Shown in pieces: positions 51,671 through 59,196 of a stretch of 61,234 bases of DNA (positions are counted from its first letter, which is position 1; each line of letters opens with the position of its first letter). Source of the stretch: CAYSRC01 sp964433495 (GTDB lineage: Bacteria; Bacillota; Clostridia; Oscillospirales; Ruminococcaceae); assembly GCA_964433495.1 (NCBI GenBank), contig CAYSRC010000009.1, forward strand, positions 1 to 61,234. Reading direction: 5' to 3'. The position numbers were made by a program, and so were the translations under genes. The notes beneath the pieces were generated by a model that had not been told where the DNA came from, ran no database searches, and worked only from the letters and a program-made list of their open reading frames with translations.

Positions 51671-53692
51671 CTATAATGTCGTGCCGTGCGGCGGCGCACC
51701 TGCGCTGTCGTCCGTCGTCTGTCCCTGCACACCGCCGTCGCTCGGCGGGGCATCGGCCGCGTCCCGGACGCCGCTTTCCGACGTCTGCGGCGCGAAGGGA
51801 CTTTGCTCGCTGTCCGTACCCGCGCCCTGCGTTTCCGGCGGCGGCGCGTTTTCGCTGCCGCCGCCCGGCGGGAGACCCTGTGTTTCGCCGGCGCCGGTGT
51901 CGGGCGGGGTGTTGACGAAGCCCCAATCGCCGCTTTGCCCGCTGTCCGTACCCGCGCCCTGCGTGCCCTGCGGCGGCGCACCTGTGCCGTCGTCAGGCGG
52001 CAGCCCCTGCGCCCCGTCTGTGTCCGGCAACTGCCAAGGCCCGATGTTTCCCGGCCCGTTCATGCCGTTCATGCCGCCCATGTCGGAGATCGAAAGGGCC
52101 GAAGCGTCAATCAAGGTCTCCGCCTGCTGCTCGCCCGCGGCGGACGCGATGGTTCCGCTCAACTGGGCGCTCACGCTTTCGGCGCGCAGCAGGCAGAGCT
52201 GTTTTAGGGTGTCGACCCCCTTTTCAAACTCCGCATAGGTGCAGAACTTTGCGGGGTCGCTCTCGGCATAGGGGGAGATCATCGCCTTGACATCATCGAT
52301 CATCTCCGCAAAATATCCGCTGTCAAAATACCGCGAGATAAACTCCGCAAAATACCGATGATAGAGCGCGGTATACGCCTCGCTCTTAAAAATCCATGCG
52401 AGCATCGGCCGCGACTCGACACTTCCGCCCGACACGGGTGTGTCGATGGGATAGTTTACAAGGCTTGTCGCATCCGAGCCGCCCGCGAAACCGCCGAACG
52501 CGAGGTTGTAGTCCCACGGGATCATCGAGAGCCGTCCGTCCTCCTCATAGAGATAGCAGTTGTGGATCATCGAGCCGGTGTAGCTGTCAAAGTTGCAGAC
52601 AAAATTGTGCACGACAAAGTAGCGTATGACCTCCTCCGCGTTCACGACCTGCTCGATGTCACTGTTCTCGTTGAGCTTTTTGAGAGAGGCGATTAAACGG
52701 TCCCTGTCCGCGTCGGTGATGTCCGTTTTGGCGTTGTCAAAGATGTCGGAGCAGGCGGCGTATTCGTCGCCGGAATAGATGAGCAAAACACCCGAGCCGC
52801 CCTTGACGCCCATTTCGCCGCCCGCGTCCCGCATCGGCACATCGCCCCGGCCGGGGCCGCCGTCCTGCTGCGTCCGATTCGGCATCATCGTGTCGCTGCC
52901 CGAAGACAGCTCCCTGCCGCCCTGCATGTCGGGCGGTGAAGGAGCGGCAGCGTCCGAGCCTGCGTCCGCGTCACCCGGGCTGTCCGTCCAATCGCTTACG
53001 CCAAACCCGCCGCCGGGGCCATTTTCCCAATCCCCCATATCAAACCCGCCGCCGTTGCCGCGGCCCCCGCCCATGCTCGCGCTGTCGGGCTTGTACAGCT
53101 CGCCGCAGTCGCTGCCGTAGTTTCTCGAAAGAAAGGCATCCTCCACCCCCTCGACCGCGAGATACAGCCCCCACTCCTCGCCGTTCACCGATATCTGCAC
53201 ATAGCTGCAAAGAGGCGCGCTCACGCCGAAGAACCCCATCATCCGATAGCACAGATAGTCCTTCATGTAGGTGTTGTCCCGGATGATGTTGTTGAGGCTC
53301 AGCTTGTCGGGGCCGTAGTAGGTCTTGCCCTCGTCGCAGCGGTCAAACTCGATTTTAAAGCTGTAGCGGTCGTTCCCGTAGCTTTGGACGCCCGAGAGGG
53401 AGGTGTTGCCCTTTGCCCGTATCGCCGCGTTTTTAAACGCCTCGTTGTCGATGACGAGCGAGCACGGAACGTACTCCTCGTCGGCGCAGGATTCGATAAA
53501 TGCGTCCCAGTCGTCCATGACAATGTCGACGGTGTGCACAAAGGAGGTGTCAAACAGCCGCGTCTCATATCCGGGGGCGGAGGAGTTTTTTTGAATGCCG
53601 AGGCTCTCGGCGTTCATAAACAGCACCGTCAGCGCGAGGCACAGGGCGAGAACGGCGCAGCAGATTTTGTCAAATGCCTTATGTGTTGACAT
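51671..53692 (-). CDS. CotH kinase family secreted protein
   Basis: A 673-residue exported protein. A signal or anchor helix is at about residues 9-27 (ICCAVLALCLALTVLFM). The CotH domain shows VDIVMDDWDAFIE, AIRAKGNTSL, SLNNIIRDNTYMKDYLCYRM, WGLYLAVEGVEDAFL, FDSYTGSMIHNCYLY and IPWDYNLAFGG, the last holding the metal-binding Asp of the kinase-like fold. Two low-complexity regions, a Gly/Asp/Pro insert at about 200-290 and a Gly/Pro/Thr tail with two degenerate 25-residue repeats (QGAGTDS), are likely exposed. CotH proteins in Bacillus phosphorylate spore-coat proteins; this type in Clostridia is found with VTC and DUF4956 genes. It is 15 bases after the VTC/DUF4956 fusion, thus co-transcribed. 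Confidence 0.9.
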   Translation of the reverse strand: MSTHKAFDKICCAVLALCLALTVLFMNAESLGIQKNSSAPGYETRLFDTSFVHTVDIVMDDWDAFIESCADEEYVPCSLVIDNEAFKNAAIRAKGNTSLSGVQSYGNDRYSFKIEFDRCDEGKTYYGPDKLSLNNIIRDNTYMKDYLCYRMMGFFGVSAPLCSYVQISVNGEEWGLYLAVEGVEDAFLSRNYGSDCGELYKPDSASMGGGRGNGGGFDMGDWENGPGGGFGVSDWTDSPGDADAGSDAAAPSPPDMQGGRELSSGSDTMMPNRTQQDGGPGRGDVPMRDAGGEMGVKGGSGVLLIYSGDEYAACSDIFDNAKTDITDADRDRLIASLKKLNENSDIEQVVNAEEVIRYFVVHNFVCNFDSYTGSMIHNCYLYEEDGRLSMIPWDYNLAFGGFAGGSDATSLVNYPIDTPVSGGSVESRPMLAWIFKSEAYTALYHRYFAEFISRYFDSGYFAEMIDDVKAMISPYAESDPAKFCTYAEFEKGVDTLKQLCLLRAESVSAQLSGTIASAAGEQQAETLIDASALSISDMGGMNGMNGPGNIGPWQLPDTDGAQGLPPDDGTGAPPQGTQGAGTDSGQSGDWGFVNTPPDTGAGETQGLPPGGGSENAPPPETQGAGTDSEQSPFAPQTSESGVRDAADAPPSDGGVQGQTTDDSAGAPPHGTTL

Positions 53693-53707
53693 GGCCGCCG
53701 TCCCCCG

Positions 53708-54460
53708 TCAACCCATATAGTCGCCGTTATAGCTCACAAGAACCGCGCTGCGCACCCCGTCCATTTCGCAGAGGCTGTTGATAAAATCGGTGTCGTCCTC
53801 TTTCATGCGGATCTCCGCGTTTATCTCGATCGACCCCTTTGCGGCGGTCTTGCTCTTCACGACACAGCGCCTGACCCGCTTCCCGAGAAAATCCATCGCG
53901 GCTGCCTCGCTGTCGTGACTGTCGCAGCGCAGGACGACGATATAGGGGTTGAAATGGGCCTTTTTGTTCGCGAACACCACAAGCACGACGCCGATAAACA
54001 CGCTGCCGAACACGGCGAGGGGGAGCATGCCTGCGGCGAGAACGATGCCGGCCGCAATCGACCAAAAGAGAAACGCGATGTCGAGCGGCTCCTTGATGGC
54101 GGTGCGAAAGCGCACGATGGACAGCGCGCCGACCATGCCGAGCGACAGCACCATGTTGGAGGTCACCGCGAGGATAACGAGGGTCGAGATCATGGTGAGG
54201 GCAACTAAGGTCACGCCTAAGGATGAGGAATACATAACGCCGGAAAAGGTCTTTTTATAGCGGAATTTTTCCCGCGTGTTCACGCCGTTGATTTTTTCGA
54301 GCAGCGCTTTGTCGCGAAGATTGTCGAGGTACAGACTTCTGACTTTGTACCGGCCGTTTACGGCGTGTGCGTCCCGCTGCATGGCGGCGGACAGTCTTTC
54401 GCGAAGCGACAGCAGGTCGGAATAGGAGATCTCGTGTTTCCGCTCGTGTCTCAGCTGCAT
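53708..54460 (-). CDS. VTC N-terminal fragment fused in frame to DUF4956 protein
   Basis: A 250-residue hybrid. Residues 1-68 (MQLRHERKHEISYSDLLSLR, YKVRSLYLDNLRDKALLEKI, NGVNTREKFR) are the start of a VTC polyphosphate-polymerase domain protein, which is normally about 230-250 residues. From residue 69 (YKKTFSGVMYSSSLGVTL) the sequence is a DUF4956 membrane protein with LSLGMVGALSIVRFRTAIKE and hydrophobic segments, lacking its usual N-terminal helix. The catalytic part of VTC is missing, so polyphosphate synthesis by this copy is unlikely. The ATG follows AAAGGGGACATTTTT. It sits between a two-component system and cotH, and has its own boxed promoter. Deletion between two neighbouring genes is the simplest origin; an assembly error is possible. 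Confidence 0.88.
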   Translation of the reverse strand: MQLRHERKHEISYSDLLSLRERLSAAMQRDAHAVNGRYKVRSLYLDNLRDKALLEKINGVNTREKFRYKKTFSGVMYSSSLGVTLVALTMISTLVILAVTSNMVLSLGMVGALSIVRFRTAIKEPLDIAFLFWSIAAGIVLAAGMLPLAVFGSVFIGVVLVVFANKKAHFNPYIVVLRCDSHDSEAAAMDFLGKRVRRCVVKSKTAAKGSIEINAEIRMKEDDTDFINSLCEMDGVRSAVLVSYNGDYMG

Positions 54461-54492
54461 AAAAATGTCCCCTTTCTTTATCTTGCAGGGAC

Positions 54493-54524
54493 AGTATAGC
54501 GTCGCGACCTTAGTCAAGACTTAG
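54493..54524 (-). promoter_or_regulatory. Response-regulator-type promoter of the VTC/DUF4956-cotH operon
   Basis: Minus strand: CTAAG-TCTTGA-CTAAG (54524-54509), 10 bases, then TATACT (54498-54493). The direct repeat with an 11-bp period covers the -35 position, typical of OmpR/PhoB-family activation. The identical architecture precedes the response-regulator gene. Confidence 0.85.
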
Positions 54525-54528
54525 AACC

Positions 54529-54557
54529 CCCCCGCAGTAGGAGGGATACTGCGGGGG
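54529..54557 (-). terminator. Hairpin after histidine kinase gene
   Basis: CCCCCGCAGTA (54529-54539) pairs perfectly with TACTGCGGGGG (54547-54557). On the minus strand only TTCT follows, so termination strength is uncertain. It separates the kinase gene from the next promoter. Confidence 0.65.
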
Positions 54558-54571
54558 TCGACGTCTTCGCT

Positions 54572-55800
54572 TCAAAGGCGGACGGTGAAAACGATTGTAT
54601 CGCCGTTTTCATATTCTGCCGATATACTGCCTTTACAAGCCTCCGCGATTGACCGCGCGACCGACAGGCCGATGCCGCAGCCGCCGCTCTTTTGCGTCCG
54701 CGCCTCGTCGGCGCGGTAAAAACGGTCAAACAGCTTGTCGGGAGGGACGGGCGGCAGCTGTGACAGGTGTTTTTAAAGCGCAGGGTTATCCGCCTGTTGT
54801 TTTCCGCGAGGGAAACGGATACACAGCCGTTGCCGTCGGTATATTTTGCGGCGTTGTCCATCAGCACCGAGATGAGCTGCACGATGTGTTCCCGGTTCGC
54901 CCGCAAGAAAACGTTCGGCTGAATGTCGGCTTTAAGGACGATCCCGCGAAGGGCAAGGGCTTCGCGAAAGGACTCGACGGAATCCGAGAGAAGCCGGCTG
55001 AGAGGACAGTCGGACGGCTTTAAATCGCCGCCGCCCTCGTCCATACGGGCAAGGGTGAGCAGGTTTTTCATCAGCTCATTCAGCCTGAGCGTCTGTTCCT
55101 TGATGTTTTTACTCCACTTGTTTTCGCCGTTGTAAAGCTCCATCGCCTCGGTATTTGACCGGATGATGGCAATGGGGGTCTTGATTTCGTGGCCCGCATT
55201 GGTGACAAACTGTTTTTGCTTTTCGATGTTCTCGGCGATGGGGCGAATGGCCCTCCGGGAGAGCAGAACCACAAACAGCAGCATAAAAAGCCGGCAGGCG
55301 GCGCCGATTGCGACGGAGAGAAGCAGCACCCGAATGCAGGCGTACAGATCGCTCGAGGTGTCAAGAAAAACAGCAACCCTTCCGAGCCCCATGCGGCTGT
55401 CCCTGAGCATATAGTCAAAGCCGTCGATTTTTCCCGACAGGGCGGTTTGCGCGCAAGCCCTCTCGGCCAATGCCGCCGCCTGCCGCTCGTCTACGGAAGA
55501 GGTTCTGCTGACGTCGATGCGGACGATATCCCCGTTTTCGTCAAACCGAACAACAAAGAAGTTGGAGAACATAAAGGTGTCGTAATCGTTTTTTGAGCCG
55601 AACGGTTCCCGCGGCGGGGGCCCCTCGGACGGCATCGGGATATTGTCGGGGTCGCCCTCGTTTTGCGAGATCATCTCAAGCCTTGCGTCGACCTGCCTGC
55701 CGACCGCGACGATGTTGATCGTTCCGAGCAGCAGAACCAGCAGCACCGAAACGGCGGCCATCGACGCCGCGACAAACCTGCGCTGTAAGGTTTTAATCAT
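54572..55800 (-). pseudogene. Sensor histidine kinase, frameshifted in the ATPase domain
   Basis: The protein starts MIKTLQRRFVAASMAAVSVL (55800, overlapping the regulator stop as ATGA). It has two membrane helices flanking an external sensor of about 130 residues, HAMP-less cytoplasmic start, the phosphoacceptor NAGHEIKTPIAII, and the N box LMDNAAKYTDG. After ITLRFKNTC (near 54765) the frame is lost: the open frame continues to 54514 with Arg/Ser-rich nonsense. A shifted frame resumes the family sequence PDKLFDRFYRADEA, GGCGIGLSVARSIAEACKGS and ends at 54572. A one-base deletion (or two-base insertion) near 54755-54766 explains this. Without the G box the kinase would not bind ATP properly. 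A sequencing error remains possible. Confidence 0.85.
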
Positions 55801-56471
55801 CCGACCGCCTCGAGCGTATATCCCACACCGCGCCTTACGGAAATGACAACGTCGGCCCGAAGGGCCGCCAGGCGTTTGCGGAGATAGGAGACATACACCC
55901 AAACGGCGCCGAGCTCGGCGTCGGTGTCATAGCCCCACACCTTGACAAGCAGATCCTCGCTTGAGAGATAAATGCCCCGATTGAGCATAAACACCTCCAT
56001 AAGCCGGTATTCGAGCCTGGGCAAAACAACGCTTTTGCGCCCGTTTGAGAGCTCGCCGCTCTGCATGTTGAGGGAGATGTTGCCGCATGTCAGGATGTTC
56101 GGCGTAAAGGCCTCCCTGCGGCGCAGCATGGCGCGGACGCGGGCGAGCAGCTCCCCCATGGCAAAGGGTTTCGGGAGATAATCGTCCGCCCCGATATCAA
56201 GGCCCTCTATCCTGTCCTCGACCTCGGCCTTTGCCGTGAGCAACAGCACGGGGGTGCTGACGCCCCGCTGACGAAGGACATTCAGCACCTCAAGACCGCT
56301 CTTTTTGGGCATCATGATATCCAAAATGATGCCGTCATACTGTCCGGACAGGGCGTAGTCCAACGCATCCTGCCCGTCATAAACGGTGTCCACGATGTAT
56401 TTGTGATAGGTGATGATATCCGCCGCGGCCTCAGACATGCTCATTTCGTCCTCGGCGTACAACAGCTTCAT
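55797..56471 (-). CDS. OmpR/PhoB family response regulator
   Basis: A 224-residue regulator. The receiver (residues 1-115) starts MKLLYAEDEMSMSEAAADII, with acidic pair ED, phospho-Asp in GIILDIMMPKKSG, Thr in LLLTAKAEVEDR and Lys in YLPKPFAMGE. The C-terminal winged helix (about 125-222) includes RLEYRLMEVFMLNRG and YVSYLRKRLAALRA. Its promoter and that of the VTC/DUF4956-cotH operon carry the same direct repeats, so it probably controls itself and that operon. The partner kinase is the next gene, overlapping by 4 bases, and is frameshifted. Confidence 0.95.
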   Translation of the reverse strand: MKLLYAEDEMSMSEAAADIITYHKYIVDTVYDGQDALDYALSGQYDGIILDIMMPKKSGLEVLNVLRQRGVSTPVLLLTAKAEVEDRIEGLDIGADDYLPKPFAMGELLARVRAMLRRREAFTPNILTCGNISLNMQSGELSNGRKSVVLPRLEYRLMEVFMLNRGIYLSSEDLLVKVWGYDTDAELGAVWVYVSYLRKRLAALRADVVISVRRGVGYTLEAVG

Positions 56472-56895
56472 GCTGCGTCACCCAATCCGTTCGTTTTTTA
56501 ATGGGTCATACCGCAGTCCCCAAAGGTGGGCGCGGCCCGCCGCGTCGGCGGCGGGGGACATCCCTTTCCAAATTATATCGGCAGCAGCTTAGTTGTACCT
56601 TAGAAAAACCGGCGGGCAAAACAGAAGGGGCGTCCGTCGGGTAAGGGAGTGCTGTCTGCCGCATGTCGGGCACAGCGGCGTTTTCCCCTTATCGCGTGCA
56701 GGGAGAATGCAACCGGGCGGCCGAAACGGCGACCTCGGCGGTTACGGTCGACAAAGCGCGGTTCGTTTTAAGTCGGCGTCCGCGCTTTCCCGAACAAGGG
56801 AAGCAGCCCGTGTCGAACAGTCCGCCGTTTTTCATGGCTGCCGTCTGTGCATCCCGACCCTATTTGAGGGCGGCGCGGCCCGTGACATCCGCGCG
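56472..56895. other. Intergenic region with response regulator promoter
   Basis: About 420 bases between the regulator and the pseudouridine synthase genes (both minus strand). The regulator promoter is at 56572-56603. The remainder is GC-rich without a supported gene or clear terminator. Confidence 0.5.
56572..56603 (-). promoter_or_regulatory. Autoregulated promoter of the two-component system
   Basis: Minus strand: CTAAG-GTACAA-CTAAG (56603-56588), 10 bases, then TATAAT (56577-56572). The box and its exact distance to the -10 match the promoter at 54493-54524. Confidence 0.85.
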
Positions 56896-57852
56896 TCAAG
56901 CTTCCCCGAAGTACCTCTCGACAAAATCGACCCGGTCGACGGTGAAGACGCGCCCGTCGAGGTATTGCAGCGGCGCGCAGTCCCCGTCCAGGTGAAACTG
57001 CAGGCTGTGCGAGCAGAGAAGCTGGCGCCTTTCGCCGTATTTTGCGTTTATCTCACGCCGCCCGTATTTTTCGTCCCCGAGGATGGGCGCGCCCAAAAAG
57101 CCGAGGTGCGCCCTTATCTGGTGCGTCCTGCCGGTGACGAGCGTCGCCGCGCACAAAAACAGCCCGCCGCGTTGTGCGAGCGTCTTGAACTCGGTCACAA
57201 TCTCCTTTGAATTTTCCCGAGGGCGCTTTGAGACGCTGACGGTGTTGTTATCCTCGTCCTTCCTGAGGTACGCCGTGTACACCCCGTCGGCGGGCGGACG
57301 GGAGACCGTGACGCAGAGATAGCTCTTTGTCACAAGGCGCTGTTTGACAATGCGGGTCAGCGCGGCGAGGGCGGGCAGGTTTTTGGCCGCGAGCGCCAGC
57401 CCCTCGGTGTTTCGGTCGAGGCGGTTGGCAAAGGCGGGGGTGAACGCGCCGCCCCGAGAGGGGAGGTACTCGCCCTTCAGGAAGAGGTATTTCAGCAGTC
57501 GGTTGACGAGGGTATCGCCGAATTCCTTTTTGTCCGCGTGCATGATAACGCCCGCGGGCTTGTTGACGACGAGTAGGTTGTCATCCTCATAGACAACCGC
57601 GAGGCTGTCGGACGCGGACATAAACTGCGGCTGCTTTTTGGGGGCGGCAAACAGCTCGTCGTTCAGATAGAGCTCGAGAACGTCGCCGCTCTTCAGCCTG
57701 TCGGACGCCTCGCACCGGCGGCCGTTGCGCTTGATGCGCCTGTTTCGCAGCGCGCGGTACATAAGCGCCCCCGGCAGCCCGGGCACGCATTTTTGAAGAT
57801 ATCGGTTCAGCCTCATCCCGTCCTCGGCGGGCGTCACGGTAAATGAACGCAT
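56896..57852 (-). CDS. RluA family pseudouridine synthase
   Basis: A 318-residue enzyme that isomerises uridine to pseudouridine in RNA. An N-terminal S4-like RNA-binding domain (LNRYLQKCVPGLPGALMYRA, RIKRNGRRCEA) is followed by the catalytic domain with NLLVVNKPAGVIMHAD, the Asp motif NRLDRNTEGLAL, SYLCVTV, and GRTHQIRAHLGFLGAPILGD. This places it in the RluA/RluC/RluD group; the target position is not deducible. It is divergent from radC, and their promoters interlock at 57871-57934. Confidence 0.94.
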   Translation of the reverse strand: MRSFTVTPAEDGMRLNRYLQKCVPGLPGALMYRALRNRRIKRNGRRCEASDRLKSGDVLELYLNDELFAAPKKQPQFMSASDSLAVVYEDDNLLVVNKPAGVIMHADKKEFGDTLVNRLLKYLFLKGEYLPSRGGAFTPAFANRLDRNTEGLALAAKNLPALAALTRIVKQRLVTKSYLCVTVSRPPADGVYTAYLRKDEDNNTVSVSKRPRENSKEIVTEFKTLAQRGGLFLCAATLVTGRTHQIRAHLGFLGAPILGDEKYGRREINAKYGERRQLLCSHSLQFHLDGDCAPLQYLDGRVFTVDRVDFVERYFGEA

Positions 57853-57870
57853 ATTGCCTCCGAAAACCCT

Positions 57871-57934
57871 TTGCGTCTTTGGCGCGAAGGGTATATTATA
57901 TAACTATAATATACTTGCCGCAGGCTTATGGCAA
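57871..57934. promoter_or_regulatory. Interlocked divergent promoters of radC and the pseudouridine synthase gene
   Basis: Plus strand: TTGCGT (57871-57876), 17 bp, TATTAT (57894-57899). Minus strand: TTGCCA (57934-57929), 17 bp, TATTAT (57911-57906). Both -10 elements lie inside the perfect inverted repeat GTATATTATA-TAAC-TATAATATAC (57891-57914), so the two polymerases should exclude each other. Confidence 0.85.
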
Positions 57935-57985
57935 GAGCCGGCCGCGGCAGCTGTCAGACAAAAATGTCGTAAGGAGAGCGGGCGG

Positions 57986-58684
57986 ATGGCGTCGGTTCAC
58001 GAGGGACACCGAAAGCGTGTCAAAAACAAGCTGCTCAGGCACGGCATCGACTGCTTTGAGGCGCACGAGGCGCTCGAGCTGCTGCTGTTTTACGCAATAC
58101 CGCAGGGCGACGTCAACCCGCTCGCCCACGAGCTCATCAACACCTTCGGCGGCCTCGACAGGGTATTCGAGGCCGACCCCGCAGAGCTTTTAAAAGTCAA
58201 GGGCGTGGGCGAGCACACGGCTGTGCTGATAAAGCTCGTCATGGGCCTGATAAAGGAATACGGCAGGCAGAAGACGCAGCCGAGGCTGTCGCTCGCCTCG
58301 CCGTCCGACGCGGTCGACTACGCGGTGTCCATGTTCACGGGCGAGACGGTCGAAAAGTGTTATCTGATGAGCTTTGACTCCAAGCTGCGGCTCATCTCGT
58401 GCGACCTTGTCTCGCAGGGCAGCGGGCACGGGACGGGCATCGTCATCAAGCAGGTCGCCGAGATAGCCGCAAGGCACAGGGCGTCGTCGGTCATCATGGT
58501 GCACAACCACCCCGACGGTCTGCTCGTGCCGTCGGCGGCCGACAACGAGGCGACCAAAAAGGTGTTCAGGGCGCTCGGCGCCATCGGCATTGAGCTTGTC
58601 GACCACATCATTGTTTCGCAGGGAAAGGCGCTGTCGTTCACGCAGTCGGGCGTCATGGCACTGATAAAGGGGGAGTTGAGATGA
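57986..58684 (+). CDS. radC: RadC family DNA repair/JAB-domain protein
   Basis: A 232-residue RadC protein. It starts MASVHEGHRKRVKNKLLRHG, has the helix-hairpin-helix region (LLKVKGVGEHTAVLIKLVMG) and the C-terminal JAB1/MPN-like metal motif MVHNHPDGLLVPSAADNEAT (HxH...D). Despite its name the role in repair is uncertain in most species; the metal motif suggests a hydrolase. ATG 57986 follows TAAGGAG; the open frame extends upstream over the promoter and is not coding there. Its end overlaps the next small gene by 4 bases. Confidence 0.95.
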   Translation: MASVHEGHRKRVKNKLLRHGIDCFEAHEALELLLFYAIPQGDVNPLAHELINTFGGLDRVFEADPAELLKVKGVGEHTAVLIKLVMGLIKEYGRQKTQPRLSLASPSDAVDYAVSMFTGETVEKCYLMSFDSKLRLISCDLVSQGSGHGTGIVIKQVAEIAARHRASSVIMVHNHPDGLLVPSAADNEATKKVFRALGAIGIELVDHIIVSQGKALSFTQSGVMALIKGELR

Positions 58685-58959
58685 GGATAGAGGCGGACCT
58701 TGTGCAGCTGTCGCAGGCGGGAGACAGGTTTAAGGATTGTGCCGATAGGTTTGGGCGCGCGGCGCAGCTTATAAAGAAAGAGATTGCGGGCGCGAACGCG
58801 CTCGCGCGCCCGCTTTTAAGGCTCAGGTACGGCAGGTTGCTGCGGCTTCTCGAGCTTGCGGCCGAGGACGCCGACAAGCGGGCGACCTACCTCAGGCTGT
58901 GCGAAAACTCCTATCGCCTTGCGGGTGCGCACTGCGAGGAGCTTTCGGAAATCGTTTAA
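58681..58959 (+). CDS. Small helical protein of unknown function
   Basis: A 92-residue protein starting MRIEADLVQLSQAGDRFKDC, predicted as two or three amphipathic helices with many Ala, Leu and Arg residues (ARPLLRLRYGRLLRLLELAA). No signal peptide or membrane helix. It overlaps radC by 4 bases (ATGA) and precedes a WXG-like small protein by 18 bases, so it belongs to the cassette around the lipase-like gene. Size and helical make-up resemble small partner proteins encoded with type VII secretion substrates, but no family is recognised. Confidence 0.75.
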   Translation: MRIEADLVQLSQAGDRFKDCADRFGRAAQLIKKEIAGANALARPLLRLRYGRLLRLLELAAEDADKRATYLRLCENSYRLAGAHCEELSEIV

Positions 58960-58977
58960 GAAAAACAGGGGATAGAG

Positions 58978-59196
58978 ATGCTTAGAGACGGTTTGGTTTC
59001 TGCCTTGAGCGCCGCGCGGGAGACAGCGGACGCCCGGCGCGACATCGCGGCGGCGCTCGCTGCCTGCTGGCGAGGTCGGGCGGCCGACGCCTTTTTGGCG
59101 TCGTGCGAAGCGCACGACAGGAGGGTGCTGCGAAAAATTGACAAGAGGTGCAAAGACCTGTTGTCGGCGGACGGCGAGGGCAAACGGGTGATATGA
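58978..59196 (+). CDS. WXG100-like small protein
   Basis: A 72-residue helical protein with a central ACWRGRAADAFLASCEAH, where W-R-G followed by AAxAF matches the WXG100 hairpin motif; helices flank it on both sides (SALSAARETADARRD and RRVLRKIDKRCKDLL). WXG100 proteins are about 100 residues and are exported by, or escort partners to, type VII (ESX/Yuk) secretion; this one is shorter. The start follows GGGGATAGAG. It overlaps the lipase-like gene (ATGA), a sign of tight coupling. No EssC-type ATPase is in the window. Confidence 0.7.
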   Translation: MLRDGLVSALSAARETADARRDIAAALAACWRGRAADAFLASCEAHDRRVLRKIDKRCKDLLSADGEGKRVI

